A stretch of 64,000 nucleotides of DNA from Azospirillum canadense (GTDB taxonomy: Bacteria; Pseudomonadota; Alphaproteobacteria; Azospirillales; Azospirillaceae), in the NCBI RefSeq assembly GCF_025961225.1, contig NZ_JAOQNG010000003.1, forward strand, positions 372,001 through 436,000, written 5' to 3'. The position numbers and the translations under genes were made by a program. The notes beneath the pieces were generated by a model. The model was not told the DNA's origin, made no database searches, and worked only from the letters and a program-made list of their open reading frames with translations. Positions 26,406-34,849 of this stretch are shown here, piece by piece; the stretch's first letter is position 1, and the number at the start of each line of letters is the position of its first letter.

Positions 26406-27335
26406 ATGAAACGCAAAGTCGTGCTGACCTGCGCCGTGACCGGCGATGGGCCGATCCACCCGAAATACCCCGACTACCCGATCACACCCGCGCAAATCGC
26501 CCGCGCGTGCCTGGATGTCGCGGCGGCTGGCGCTTCGATCGTGCACATCCACGGACGTGACCCGGAAACGGGGCTGGGGAACCGATCACCCGCGATCTTC
26601 CGTGAAATCGTCGAACGCGTGCGGGCCGTGAACCGGGATGTCGTGATCAACCTGACCACCGGTATGGGCGGCACGTTCGTGCCCGACCCCGAGAACGAGG
26701 CGGTGGCGCACCCGACGACGGACGTGGCAAGCGCCGAAGACCGCGTTCGTCACGTGATCGAGAATCTGCCCGAGATCTGCACGCTCGACGCAACGACCAT
26801 GAATCTTGAAGGCGGCATCGCCGGGGCGCCAGACTGCATCTTCATGAACACGCCCGGCACGCTGCGCCGCATGGCGGACCTGATTCGCACCGTCAAGTCC
26901 AAGCCGGAAATCGAGGTGTTCAACCCCGGCGACATCCTGCTGGCGCGCAAGCTGGTGGAGGATGGCCACATCGACGAACCGCCGCTGTTCCAGCTCTGCC
27001 TTGGCGTGAAATGGTCGGCGCCGGCCGACGTCAAGACGCTTGTCTACATGAAGGATCTCTTGCCGGAAAACGCGGTTTGGAGCGCCTTCGGCATCTCGCG
27101 CTTCCAAATGCAGATCGTAGCTTTGTCCACGATTCTGGGCGGCCATTGCCGCGTCGGGCTGGAGGACAACATCTACCTTGAACGCGGCGTGTTCGCAACC
27201 AACGCGCAGCTGGTCGAGCGTGCCGGTCGCATCATCACTGATCTCGGCTGTCAGGTGGCCACTCCGGACGAGGCGCGCGAAATCTTCGGGCTATCGACCG
27301 AAACCGTGTCACGGTCACTGGCATCCGGCGGTTGA
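26406..27335 (+). CDS. cdhC: 3-dehydrocarnitine cleavage enzyme (BKACE family, DUF849)
   Basis: A 309-residue beta-keto acid cleavage enzyme. It has the family N terminus (VVLTCAVTGDGPIHPKYPDY), the metal-binding His pair in GASIVHIHGRDP, INLTTGMGG, and the late GGHCRVGLEDNIYLERG. BKACE enzymes condense a beta-keto acid with acetyl-CoA and release acetoacetate; with dehydrocarnitine this yields betainyl-CoA. Flanking carnitine dehydrogenase and thioesterase genes decide the substrate. GGAGGGAAA precedes the ATG, 131 bases after cdhA. Confidence 0.88.
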   Translation: MKRKVVLTCAVTGDGPIHPKYPDYPITPAQIARACLDVAAAGASIVHIHGRDPETGLGNRSPAIFREIVERVRAVNRDVVINLTTGMGGTFVPDPENEAVAHPTTDVASAEDRVRHVIENLPEICTLDATTMNLEGGIAGAPDCIFMNTPGTLRRMADLIRTVKSKPEIEVFNPGDILLARKLVEDGHIDEPPLFQLCLGVKWSAPADVKTLVYMKDLLPENAVWSAFGISRFQMQIVALSTILGGHCRVGLEDNIYLERGVFATNAQLVERAGRIITDLGCQVATPDEAREIFGLSTETVSRSLASGG

Positions 27336-27350
27336 GGGGGCGGATTCATC

Positions 27351-27776
27351 ATGGCCGAGCCGCTTTTCCTCAATTCGATCGTCGCGCATCAATGGCATTG
27401 CGATCACTTCGGTCATCTGAACTCCCGCCACTACGCTGCCGCCTTCGACGATGCGCTTTTCCTCTTTTGGGGGCAGCTGGGTGCCATCATTCCGGGGCGT
27501 GACGAGGCCGGAACCATACCGGTCACCGCCGAGATGAGGACGACCTTCCAATCGGAAACATTGGTCGGGACGATTGCCAATCTCCGCGGTCGGGTTCTCC
27601 GCGTCGGCGGAAAGTCGGTGTCGCTGAGGCTGGAGATGGTCGAGGCACAATCGGATCGCCCGCTTGCGACCTGCGAGGTTGTCGAAGTCTTCTTCGACAT
27701 GCAGGCCAGGGAAAGCCGGCCCATTCCGGACGCCCTGCGCGACCGCCTGCTGGCCGCGGTTGATGCAGCCCCCTGA
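27351..27776 (+). CDS. cdhB: betainyl-CoA thioesterase (hotdog fold)
   Basis: A 141-residue hotdog thioesterase, similar in form to 4-hydroxybenzoyl-CoA thioesterases: the opening WHCDHFGHLNSRHYAAAFDDA holds the conserved Asp/His-Asn active-site helix. It would hydrolyse betainyl-CoA to glycine betaine and CoA, closing the carnitine-to-betaine route begun by the two preceding genes. It starts 15 bases after the BKACE stop with GAGGGGGCGG upstream. Confidence 0.82.
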   Translation: MAEPLFLNSIVAHQWHCDHFGHLNSRHYAAAFDDALFLFWGQLGAIIPGRDEAGTIPVTAEMRTTFQSETLVGTIANLRGRVLRVGGKSVSLRLEMVEAQSDRPLATCEVVEVFFDMQARESRPIPDALRDRLLAAVDAAP

Positions 27777-28041
27777 ACGGTGGGCTGGTCGTTCCCGGGT
27801 CTGGTTCGGTGTGGGCGACCACTGCGGTCTGCGCGACGTGAGGCCCAGCCCGGCCCCATGGTTCAAGATGCGGTCATGGGATCGGCACCTCCCTCGACCA
27901 CCACTCCATGGCCTGGGAGCCGTTCGCCGGTCGTTTCAGCGATCGCCTTCCCGACACCGGGGGCGCCCCAGCCTCCCATACACCGTTGGCCACTGATTTG
28001 AACACTCAGCCGTGCTCGACCCGCTGGAACGAGAGGACACT

Positions 28042-29151
28042 ATGGACGGCGGCATGGACATCAGAACGCAACGCCTGGTGCGGTTCGTCGGGGTTCAGAA
28101 GACCTACGACGGGGAACACCTTGTGGTGAAGAACCTCGACCTCGACATCCGCAAGGGTGAGTTCGTGACCCTGCTCGGCCCTTCGGGCTCGGGCAAGACG
28201 ACGACGCTGATGATGCTGGCGGGGTTCGAGGTGCCGACGCACGGCGAGATCTTCATCGCCGACCGGCCGATTAAGAACATGCCGCCGCACAAGCGCGACA
28301 TCGGCATGGTCTTCCAGAACTACGCCCTGTTCCCGCACCTGACCATCGAGGAGAACGTCGCCTTCCCGTTGACCGTCCGCGGCACCGCGAAGGCGGAGGT
28401 GACGGAGCGCGTGCGCAACGCCCTGCGCATGATCAAGCTGGAGAACTTGGCGCACCGCCGCCCCGGCCAGCTGTCCGGCGGCCAGCAGCAGCGCGTGGCG
28501 CTGGCCCGCGCCCTGGTCTTCAACCCGCAGATGGTCCTGATGGACGAACCGCTGGGTGCCTTGGACAAGCGCCTGCGCGAGCACATGCAGCTGGAGATCA
28601 AGCAGCTGCACGAGCAGATGGGCATCACCGTCGTCTACGTCACCCACGACCAGGGGGAGGCGCTGACCATGTCGGACCGCATCGCGGTGTTCAACGACGG
28701 CATCGTCCAGCAGATCGACAAGCCCGACGCGCTGTACGAGCGGCCGGTGAACAGCCTCGTTGCCAACTTCATCGGCGAGAACAACGTGCTGTCCGGCACC
28801 GTCGAGACTATTGAACAGGGCTTCTGCCGCGTGGCGCTGGCGTCGGGCGGCTCGGTCGTGGCCCAGGCGGTCAACGTGCAGGGGCCGGGGGCGGCCACCG
28901 CGCTGTCCGTCCGGCCGGAGCGCATCGTGATCGTGCCCGACGGCGCCGCGACCGACCTCGCCAACCGCCTGCCCGCCACGGTGCAGGACACCATCTATCT
29001 CGGCGACCACGCGCTGGCCGTGCTCAAGGTCGCCGGAAACGGGGAGTTCATGGTCAAGCTGCCGCCGGGCGCCCACGCGGGCCTCGGCCACGGCCAGGCC
29101 GTGTCCATCGCCTTCCGCCCGGAAGACTGCCGGGCGCTTGATCCCGTGTGA
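28042..29151 (+). CDS. ABC transporter ATP-binding protein (PotA-like)
   Basis: A 369-residue ATPase with Walker A GPSGSGKTT, signature LSGGQQQR, Walker B MVLMDEPLGALD and the switch region VVYVTHDQGEA, followed by a C-terminal TOBE-type domain (about residues 280-369). This architecture is that of polyamine/iron/spermidine importers. The ATG at 28042 has GAGAGG upstream; GTG at 28012 is an alternative. It heads a four-gene importer: ATPase, binding protein, two permeases. Next to carnitine catabolism it may import carnitine, choline, betaine or polyamines; the sequence cannot decide. Confidence 0.9.
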   Translation: MDGGMDIRTQRLVRFVGVQKTYDGEHLVVKNLDLDIRKGEFVTLLGPSGSGKTTTLMMLAGFEVPTHGEIFIADRPIKNMPPHKRDIGMVFQNYALFPHLTIEENVAFPLTVRGTAKAEVTERVRNALRMIKLENLAHRRPGQLSGGQQQRVALARALVFNPQMVLMDEPLGALDKRLREHMQLEIKQLHEQMGITVVYVTHDQGEALTMSDRIAVFNDGIVQQIDKPDALYERPVNSLVANFIGENNVLSGTVETIEQGFCRVALASGGSVVAQAVNVQGPGAATALSVRPERIVIVPDGAATDLANRLPATVQDTIYLGDHALAVLKVAGNGEFMVKLPPGAHAGLGHGQAVSIAFRPEDCRALDPV

Positions 29152-29234
29152 TCGCGGTCCGTCAATTCGCGAATGTTTGATCGAGGTCGGGGCGCGCTTC
29201 TTCCACTCGCAACCATAGACATGAAGGAACGGGG

Positions 29235-30287
29235 ATGATGTCGAAGCTTAAGGTGGCACTGGGACTCGCCGTGACGCTCACCGCCGGCGTTGCGCTGGCG
29301 ACGTCCGTCCAAGCGCGTGAGTTGACCGTGGTGTCGTATGGCGGTGCGTATCAGGCCGCCCAGAAAATCGCCTTTTTCGAGCCTTTCAAGAAGGCGACTG
29401 GCGTGCCGATGAACGACGAGTCATGGGACGGCGGCATCGGCGTCCTGCGCGCCAAGGTCCAGGGTGGTGCGGCCACCTGGGACGTCGTCCAGATCGAGAG
29501 CGAGGAGCTCGCGCTCGGCTGCGAGGAAGGCCTGTTCGAGCACATCGACTTCTCGAGGATCGGCGGCGAGGAGCAGTACCTGCCGGCCACCGTCGATCCC
29601 TGTGGTGTCGGTGCCAACGTGTACGACTTCGTGCTCGGCTACGACAAGGACAAGATCAAGGACGCGCCGAAGAGCTGGGCGGACTTCTTCGACACCAAGA
29701 AGTATCCGGGCAAGCGCGGCCTGCGCCAGGGCGCCAAGACCACGCTGGAAATCGCCCTGATGGCCGACGGCGTCGCGCCGAAGGACGTCTACAAGGTGCT
29801 GGCGACCGAGGAAGGCATCGACCGCGCCTTCAAGAAGCTGGACACCATCAAGAACGACATCGTCTGGTGGAAAGCCGGCGCCCAGCCGCCGCAGCTGCTC
29901 GCCTCGGGCGAGGTGGCGATGACCTCGGTCTACAACGGCCGCATCGATGCCGCCAACAAGAACGAGAAGAAGAACTTCGGCCTGGTGTGGAACGGCGCGC
30001 TCTACACCATCGACAGCTGGGTCATCCTGAAGGGCAGCCCGAACAAGGACGCCGCCTACAAGTTCCTCGACTTCGCCGGCAAGCCGGAGAACCAGGCCAA
30101 GCTGTCGGAGAACATCGCCTACGGCACGTCCAACAAAAACGCCCCGGCCAAGCTGAGCCCAGCGGTCCTCCATGGCCTTCCGACCGCGCCGGAAAACATG
30201 AAGAACGCGGTGGAAATCAATGTTGCGTTCTGGCTGGAAAACCTGGATCGCCTGACTGAGCGCTTCAACAAGTGGGCGGCGAAGTAA
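29235..30287 (+). CDS. extracellular solute-binding protein (PotD/PotF-like)
   Basis: A 350-residue periplasmic binding protein of family 1/8 type. A signal peptide ends near residue 28 (LTAGVALATSVQA), after which RELTVVSYGGAYQAAQKIAF is the typical mature start. FDTKKYPGKRGLRQGAKTT and IDSWVILKGSPNKDAAYKFL are hallmarks of polyamine/spermidine-type binding proteins. A set of hairpins directly follows the stop, probably stabilising the mRNA of this highly needed component over the permeases. Confidence 0.9.
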   Translation: MMSKLKVALGLAVTLTAGVALATSVQARELTVVSYGGAYQAAQKIAFFEPFKKATGVPMNDESWDGGIGVLRAKVQGGAATWDVVQIESEELALGCEEGLFEHIDFSRIGGEEQYLPATVDPCGVGANVYDFVLGYDKDKIKDAPKSWADFFDTKKYPGKRGLRQGAKTTLEIALMADGVAPKDVYKVLATEEGIDRAFKKLDTIKNDIVWWKAGAQPPQLLASGEVAMTSVYNGRIDAANKNEKKNFGLVWNGALYTIDSWVILKGSPNKDAAYKFLDFAGKPENQAKLSENIAYGTSNKNAPAKLSPAVLHGLPTAPENMKNAVEINVAFWLENLDRLTERFNKWAAK

Positions 30288-30301
30288 GTCTCTGTTGCTG
30301 A

Positions 30302-30420
30302 CCCTCTCCCGTCCCGGGAGAGAGGGACGCCGAAGGCGTCGGGTGAGGGTACGGCCAAGGATCAGCGCCTTGATCCTCGTCTGTACCCCCACCCCGACCC
30401 TCCCCCGGGGCGGGGGAGGG
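30302..30420. repeat. cluster of three palindromes (REP-like) after the binding-protein gene
   Basis: Between the binding protein and first permease genes lie three inverted repeats: CTCTCCC/GGGAGAG (30304-30310 with 30316-30322), GACGCC/GGCGTC (30326-30331 with 30335-30340) and a 9-bp stem CCCTCCCCC/GGGGGAGGG (30398-30406 with 30412-30420). The last resembles the palindrome at 15686-15709. No U tract follows, so these are more likely mRNA-stabilising or repetitive extragenic elements than terminators. Confidence 0.55.
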
Positions 30421-30445
30421 CGATTTGATCCAAGAGGTTTCGCCC

Positions 30446-31708
30446 ATGACAGCCGCGTTCGTCGCCGGCGCCGACGCGCCGACCGAGGTGCCGCTCAAGC
30501 GCCGCCTGAAGCGGGCGGAACGGGCCCGCCAGTTCAAGGCGCTGGCCCTGGTCCTGCCGCTTCTCCTGTTCCTGCTCTTCACCTTTCTCGGCCCCATCGC
30601 CGGCATGCTCTGGCATTCGGTGGACGATTGGGAGGTTCCGAAGACCCTGCCCCACACCGTCGCGGCCCTGTCCGACTGGAACGGCAAGGATCTGCCGGAC
30701 GAGAAGGCCTTTGCGGCGCTGGCCGGCGACCTCCAGGCCGCCCGCGCGGCCGGCACCGTCGCCATCGCGTCGAAGCGGCTGAACTACGTCATCAACGGCT
30801 TCCGCACCACGCTCGCCAGCACCGCGCGCAACCTGAAGACCGCGCCGGAGCCCGGCACGGCCAAGGACACGCTGATCGCCGTCAACCCGGCCTGGGGCGA
30901 CCGCGCCACCTGGGCGGCGATCAAGAGCGCCAGCGGTCCGCTGACCAGCTTCTACATTCTAGGGGCGCTGGACCTGACGCGCAACGTGGACGGCGCCATC
31001 GTCGCCGCCCCGGCGGAGCAGGCCATCTACCGCGACGTCTTCGCCCGCACCTTCACCATCGGCTTCGGCGTCACGGCACTCTGCCTGATTCTGGGCTTCC
31101 CGGTCGCCTACCTGCTGGCGAACCTGCCCGCCGGCCGGTCGAACCTGCTGATGATCTTCGTGCTGCTGCCCTTCTGGACCTCGCTTCTGGTGCGCACCTG
31201 CGCCTGGATCGTGCTGTTGCAGAGCGAAGGCGTGGTCAACGACGGCTTGCGCTGGCTGGGCGTGATCGACGAGCCACTGCGGCTGATCTACAACCGCTTC
31301 GGCGTCTATGTGGCGATGACCCACGTGCTGCTGCCCTTCATGATCCTGCCGCTCTACAGCACCATGAAGGCGATCTCCCCGGCCTACATGCGCGCCGCCG
31401 CCTCGCTCGGCGCCTCGCCGGTCACCGCCTTCCGCCGCATCTACCTGCCGCAGACCCTGCCGGGCGTGGGTGCGGGCAGCCTGCTCGTCTTCATCCTGGC
31501 CATCGGCTACTACATCACGCCGGCCCTGGTGGGTGGTGCGGCCGACCAGATGATCAGCTACTTCATCGCCTTCTACACCACCGAAACGGTCAATTGGGGT
31601 CTGGCATCGGCGCTGGGCGCGGTCCTGCTGCTCGCCACGCTGCTGCTCGCCGTCGTCTATGGAAAGCTGGTCCATGGCCAGCAGGTCACGGGAGGGATGA
31701 AGAATTGA
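30446..31708 (+). CDS. ABC transporter permease (PotB-like, with long periplasmic insert)
   Basis: A 420-residue permease, longer than PotB (about 280). The first hydrophobic segment (LALVLPLLLFLLFTFLGPIA, about residues 31-50) is followed by some 140 mostly polar residues before the membrane domain resumes, then the coupling motif MRAAASLGASPVTAFRRIYL. The insert would lie in the periplasm and may contact the binding protein. The ATG at 30446 follows AAGAGG; an upstream TTG at 30425 is possible. It overlaps the next gene by four bases (TTGA). Confidence 0.88.
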   Translation: MTAAFVAGADAPTEVPLKRRLKRAERARQFKALALVLPLLLFLLFTFLGPIAGMLWHSVDDWEVPKTLPHTVAALSDWNGKDLPDEKAFAALAGDLQAARAAGTVAIASKRLNYVINGFRTTLASTARNLKTAPEPGTAKDTLIAVNPAWGDRATWAAIKSASGPLTSFYILGALDLTRNVDGAIVAAPAEQAIYRDVFARTFTIGFGVTALCLILGFPVAYLLANLPAGRSNLLMIFVLLPFWTSLLVRTCAWIVLLQSEGVVNDGLRWLGVIDEPLRLIYNRFGVYVAMTHVLLPFMILPLYSTMKAISPAYMRAAASLGASPVTAFRRIYLPQTLPGVGAGSLLVFILAIGYYITPALVGGAADQMISYFIAFYTTETVNWGLASALGAVLLLATLLLAVVYGKLVHGQQVTGGMKN

Positions 31709-32538
31709 GCGCGAACCACGCCCCCCGCACCACCAGCCAGCGCGCCGCCTGGATCACCACGGTCGTCGCCTCCACGCTGGTCTTCATCTTCCTGATGGCG
31801 CCGATCCTGGCGATCATGCCGCTGTCCTTCAGCTCCGGCGCTTACCTGACCTACCCGTTGCCGGGCTTCAGCCTGCGCTGGTACCAGGACTTCCTCAACT
31901 CGCCGCGCTGGATGCTGTCGCTGAAGAACAGCATGATCATCGGCGTCGCCTCGACCATCCTGTCGATGGTCCTGGGCACGATGGCCTCGCTGGGGCTGGC
32001 GCAGTGGAAGAGCAAGTTCAAGCCGCTGGTGCTCGCGGTCGTGCTGTCGCCGGTCGTCGTGCCGGGCGTCATCACCGCGGTCGGCCTGTACTTCTTCTTC
32101 GCCCCCATCGGGCTGACCGGCAGCTACGCCGGCCTGATCCTGGCGCACACGGCGCTGGCGACCCCCTTCGTGGTGATCACGGTCAGCGCGACGCTGCAAA
32201 GCTTCGACATGAACCTTGCCCGCGCCGCGGCCTCGCTCGGCGCCTCGCCGCTCGTCGCCTTCCGCCGGGTGATCCTGCCGCTGATCCTGCCGGGCCTGGC
32301 GTCCGGCGCGCTGTTCGCCTTTGCGACCAGCTTCGACGAGGTGGTGGTCGTCCTGTTCATGGCCGGCCCGGAGCAGCGCACTCTGCCGCGTGAGATGTTC
32401 AGCGGCATCCGCGAGAACATCAGCCCGACCATCACGGCCGCGGCGGTGATCCTGACCACCGTGTCGGTCATCCTGCTCGCCACCATGGAGGCGCTGCGCC
32501 GCCGCAACGAGAAGCTGAAGGGCAACCTGCCGGGGTGA
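31705..32538 (+). CDS. ABC transporter permease (PotC-like)
   Basis: A 277-residue permease with six hydrophobic segments and the coupling motif LARAAASLGASPLVAFRRVILP. The start is a TTG at 31705 that overlaps the previous stop (TTGA) and has a strong GGAGGG site eight bases upstream; no ATG fits as well. The long frame from 30295 that contains it is a shadow of the first permease in its upstream part. Last gene of the importer. Confidence 0.9.
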   Translation: MSANHAPRTTSQRAAWITTVVASTLVFIFLMAPILAIMPLSFSSGAYLTYPLPGFSLRWYQDFLNSPRWMLSLKNSMIIGVASTILSMVLGTMASLGLAQWKSKFKPLVLAVVLSPVVVPGVITAVGLYFFFAPIGLTGSYAGLILAHTALATPFVVITVSATLQSFDMNLARAAASLGASPLVAFRRVILPLILPGLASGALFAFATSFDEVVVVLFMAGPEQRTLPREMFSGIRENISPTITAAAVILTTVSVILLATMEALRRRNEKLKGNLPG

Positions 32539-32758
32539 TTTCCCCGGGTGTGCGTCTCGCGCTCCCCGGTCTTTTCGTCCCAGGCGGCCACCGCCGGCTT
32601 CGCGTCGGCGCGCAGGGCCGTCCCATACGCATCGCTCAAGCCCGTCGCGATGATCATGAGAACAGCGCGATAGGTGTCAGCTGGAGCAAATTCCTGTTGG
32701 GAACGAAGAACGGAAGTGAGGCTTGGCTGTTGGAGCGATTGCCTCTATTGTGGAGGGT

Positions 32759-32820
32759 GTCGCAACGAGCCGAGCCTATTCGAGAGATTTGCGGGAGCGC
32801 GTGCTGCGGGTGACGCGATC
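32759..32820 (+). pseudogene. N-terminal scrap of an IS630-type transposase
   Basis: Reading from 32759 gives ATSRAYSRDLRERVLRVTR, which matches the start of IS630-family transposases (YSxDLRERV), and then homology stops. Only about 20 codons remain. It marks the left side of a mobile-element junction. Confidence 0.5.
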
Positions 32821-33250
32821 CTTTAAGAACTTCAATCACCCAACAGCGGCTTCAATTTTGACGTTGGTAACGGCACGAACTCCTCGTATTTCCATTCCAT
32901 AACAATGGACTGCTGAATCGCGATGATCCTGTGGATCGGCGTGGGGTTTTGACGCCGATCGGCACGGGAACGCGTTGGAAATAACGGAAACTGTGGTGTC
33001 CCGACCGCGCCAGCAGTGGCCGAATTCGGGAATGAAGCCGTGTGGGGCTTCATGACGTACGGTCGGTGTGGATCGGCGTCCAAGACGGATGCCGGTCCAC
33101 AATCGACAACGTCGACACATCCATACAGGCGTCAGATTTGTCCCACGCGGGCCACGAGCAGCTCGGCCGCATTTGAAAGCGGACGACGGAGGTGGATGCA
33201 TACTCGTCGGCCGCTTCTTCAAGAGAAACCGTCTCAAACCTGGGGGGCCA
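32821..33250. other. gene-free stretch within the mobile-element junction
   Basis: No recognisable gene on either strand; base composition is lower in GC than the neighbouring operons. It lies between an IS630 scrap and the stop of the ISKra4-type transposase, and is probably element debris plus the terminal part of the ISKra4-like element. Confidence 0.4.
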
Positions 33251-34624
33251 TCATGCCGCCCGCCAGAAAGGTCGGCGAGCGTGTGGCTCGTTGGCGGTGT
33301 GGTCCGAGGCGAGCGTGCCGTTCATCACGGCGGTGCGCACCGTCCGCATCCGATGGGCGCCACGGGGGGACCAGCGCATCTGTTGGTTGGCGCCCATGCG
33401 CCGGTGCAGCAGGCGCTGGACCGTGCTCTCGGTCGTCGCCGTGGAGATGGGCTCGCCCCGGCGCCGGGCGGCGGCGTAGTTGATGATCAGCTCGGCTCGT
33501 CCGGCGACATAGGTCTCCAGCGCGCGCAGCAGCGCCGCCACCTTCCGGGCCTGCCGATCATCGGCGGCTTCCAAGGCGGCGTCAAGGCTGGCCAGGGTGT
33601 CGCCAATAAGGGCCAGCGCCCGCTCGCTCTGGCCGTGCCAGAGCCGCCAGCGGATGCGGGACACGGCGTCGGCCAGCGGCCCGGTCCGTTCCGCGGCGGC
33701 CGGCACCGTGGTGGTCCAGCCCTGGACCGCTTGCGCCACGCGCTGGATCCGCATCGACAGATGGAACCAGTCCAATACGTTGTGGATCGGCCCGACACTG
33801 GCCGCTGCGCCCAAGGACCGTGGGCCTTCCGCGCCGTCGCTGAGGATGGTGACCGGCGTGCTCGCTGTCGCCCCCAGTCCGCGCAGGACGTGCTGGAGCT
33901 GCCGCACCTGCCGGTCGGCCTCAGCCGGCAGGCTGCTGAAGACGACCTCCTGGCCCTGATCGTTGCTCGCCCGCGCGATCATCACCGCGAACGAGCGCAT
34001 CTGGTAGGTCCGCACCGATCGCACGTGGCCCCCGTCGATGGCCAGCGTGATCGCCTTCGCTGATGCCGGCGAAGTCTGGTCCGGCGGAACAAGCGCTGCC
34101 CGCTCAAGCCGGGCGCCGACCTGGAGCGTGCGCCGACGGATCGTTTCCACCTCCGGAACGGTGTCCACCGGCAGCAGGTCGGCCAACAACGCCCGCGCCC
34201 GCCGGTACGGCAGCGCGCTGCCCATCCCGGCCAGGACGCGTTCGTACTCCGGGGTGCAGCGGTCCGGCATGATCTCGGCGACCGGGGTCAGGCTGCGTCG
34301 GCTGGCCACACCGCAGCGGCAGGGGCCGAAGCGGGGCGCACGCACCGCCACCGTGCCGAACAGTGACACCAGCCGACGAGAGCGGTGGTCTTTGAGCGGG
34401 CGCGATGTCCCACAGTGGCTGCACCGGCGACGGCGGCGACAGTGCGCGTCGGCTTGGGCCGCGACCAGAACGCGCTGCAGGCCGGTCAGGGTCGCCTTGC
34501 TCTCGGCCAAGCTCAACCCGAGCGTCGCCGCCTGACCGGCCCCGGTGCGCTCACCCTCCGAGATCACGTGCTGCGTCACTGCGCCGTCCTCGCCCGTCAC
34601 CTCCATCATGACCCGCCACTTCAT
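33251..34624 (-). CDS. ISKra4 family transposase
   Basis: A 457-residue transposase. It starts MKWRVMMEVTGEDG, has a zinc-binding cluster near residue 65-110 (CSHCGTSRPLKDHRSRRLVS and FGPCRCG), a first catalytic Asp in ITLAIDGGHVRSV, a second in VTILSDGAEGPRSLG with VLDWFHLSMRIQ after it, and a Glu candidate in STATTESTVQRLLHRRMGANQ. This layout is that of the ISKra4 group. The frame is intact. Element ends were not identified. Confidence 0.85.
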   Translation of the reverse strand: MKWRVMMEVTGEDGAVTQHVISEGERTGAGQAATLGLSLAESKATLTGLQRVLVAAQADAHCRRRRRCSHCGTSRPLKDHRSRRLVSLFGTVAVRAPRFGPCRCGVASRRSLTPVAEIMPDRCTPEYERVLAGMGSALPYRRARALLADLLPVDTVPEVETIRRRTLQVGARLERAALVPPDQTSPASAKAITLAIDGGHVRSVRTYQMRSFAVMIARASNDQGQEVVFSSLPAEADRQVRQLQHVLRGLGATASTPVTILSDGAEGPRSLGAAASVGPIHNVLDWFHLSMRIQRVAQAVQGWTTTVPAAAERTGPLADAVSRIRWRLWHGQSERALALIGDTLASLDAALEAADDRQARKVAALLRALETYVAGRAELIINYAAARRRGEPISTATTESTVQRLLHRRMGANQQMRWSPRGAHRMRTVRTAVMNGTLASDHTANEPHARRPFWRAA

Positions 34625-34693
34625 CGCGCCCTCGGCTCGCTGACATCCGAGCGCGCCCTACCATCCTTGTATGTTGGAACAGCATTAGAGTGA

Positions 34694-34729
34694 AACCCGG
34701 CTGGCGCGCGGCCGCGCGCCAGCCGGGTT
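34694..34729. repeat. perfect 36-bp palindrome at an IS boundary
   Basis: Arms 34694-34711 and 34712-34729 are exact reverse complements (18 bp each, no loop), starting AACCCGGCTGGCGCG. It lies between the start of the ISKra4-type transposase and the IS110-type transposase. It may be a termination/insulation hairpin of the ISKra4 element, or an insertion target or end of either element. Confidence 0.7.
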
Positions 34730-34785
34730 GACCGACCCCGTTACCAACCCGTCTTCAAAGCCGTGGGGGAGCTTGGGGCGGTCAA

Positions 34786-34840
34786 CCTTCCTTGGAGACC
34801 GAACGGTTGCTTGGGGCGTGACCCCGCAGCACAAGGAAGG
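34786..34840 (+). ncRNA. hairpin upstream of the IS110-type transposase (possible guide RNA part, masks its ribosome site)
   Basis: CCTTCCTTG (34786-34794) pairs exactly with CAAGGAAGG (34832-34840), and an inner GGGG/CCCC stem lies between. The right arm is the Shine-Dalgarno region of the transposase at 34850, so folding would hide it. IS110-family elements encode a structured noncoding bridge RNA in a flanking region, for IS110-group members before the gene. This could be part of it, but no guide loops can be assigned without the element ends and target. Confidence 0.35.
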
Positions 34841-34849
34841 AGCGCAAGG

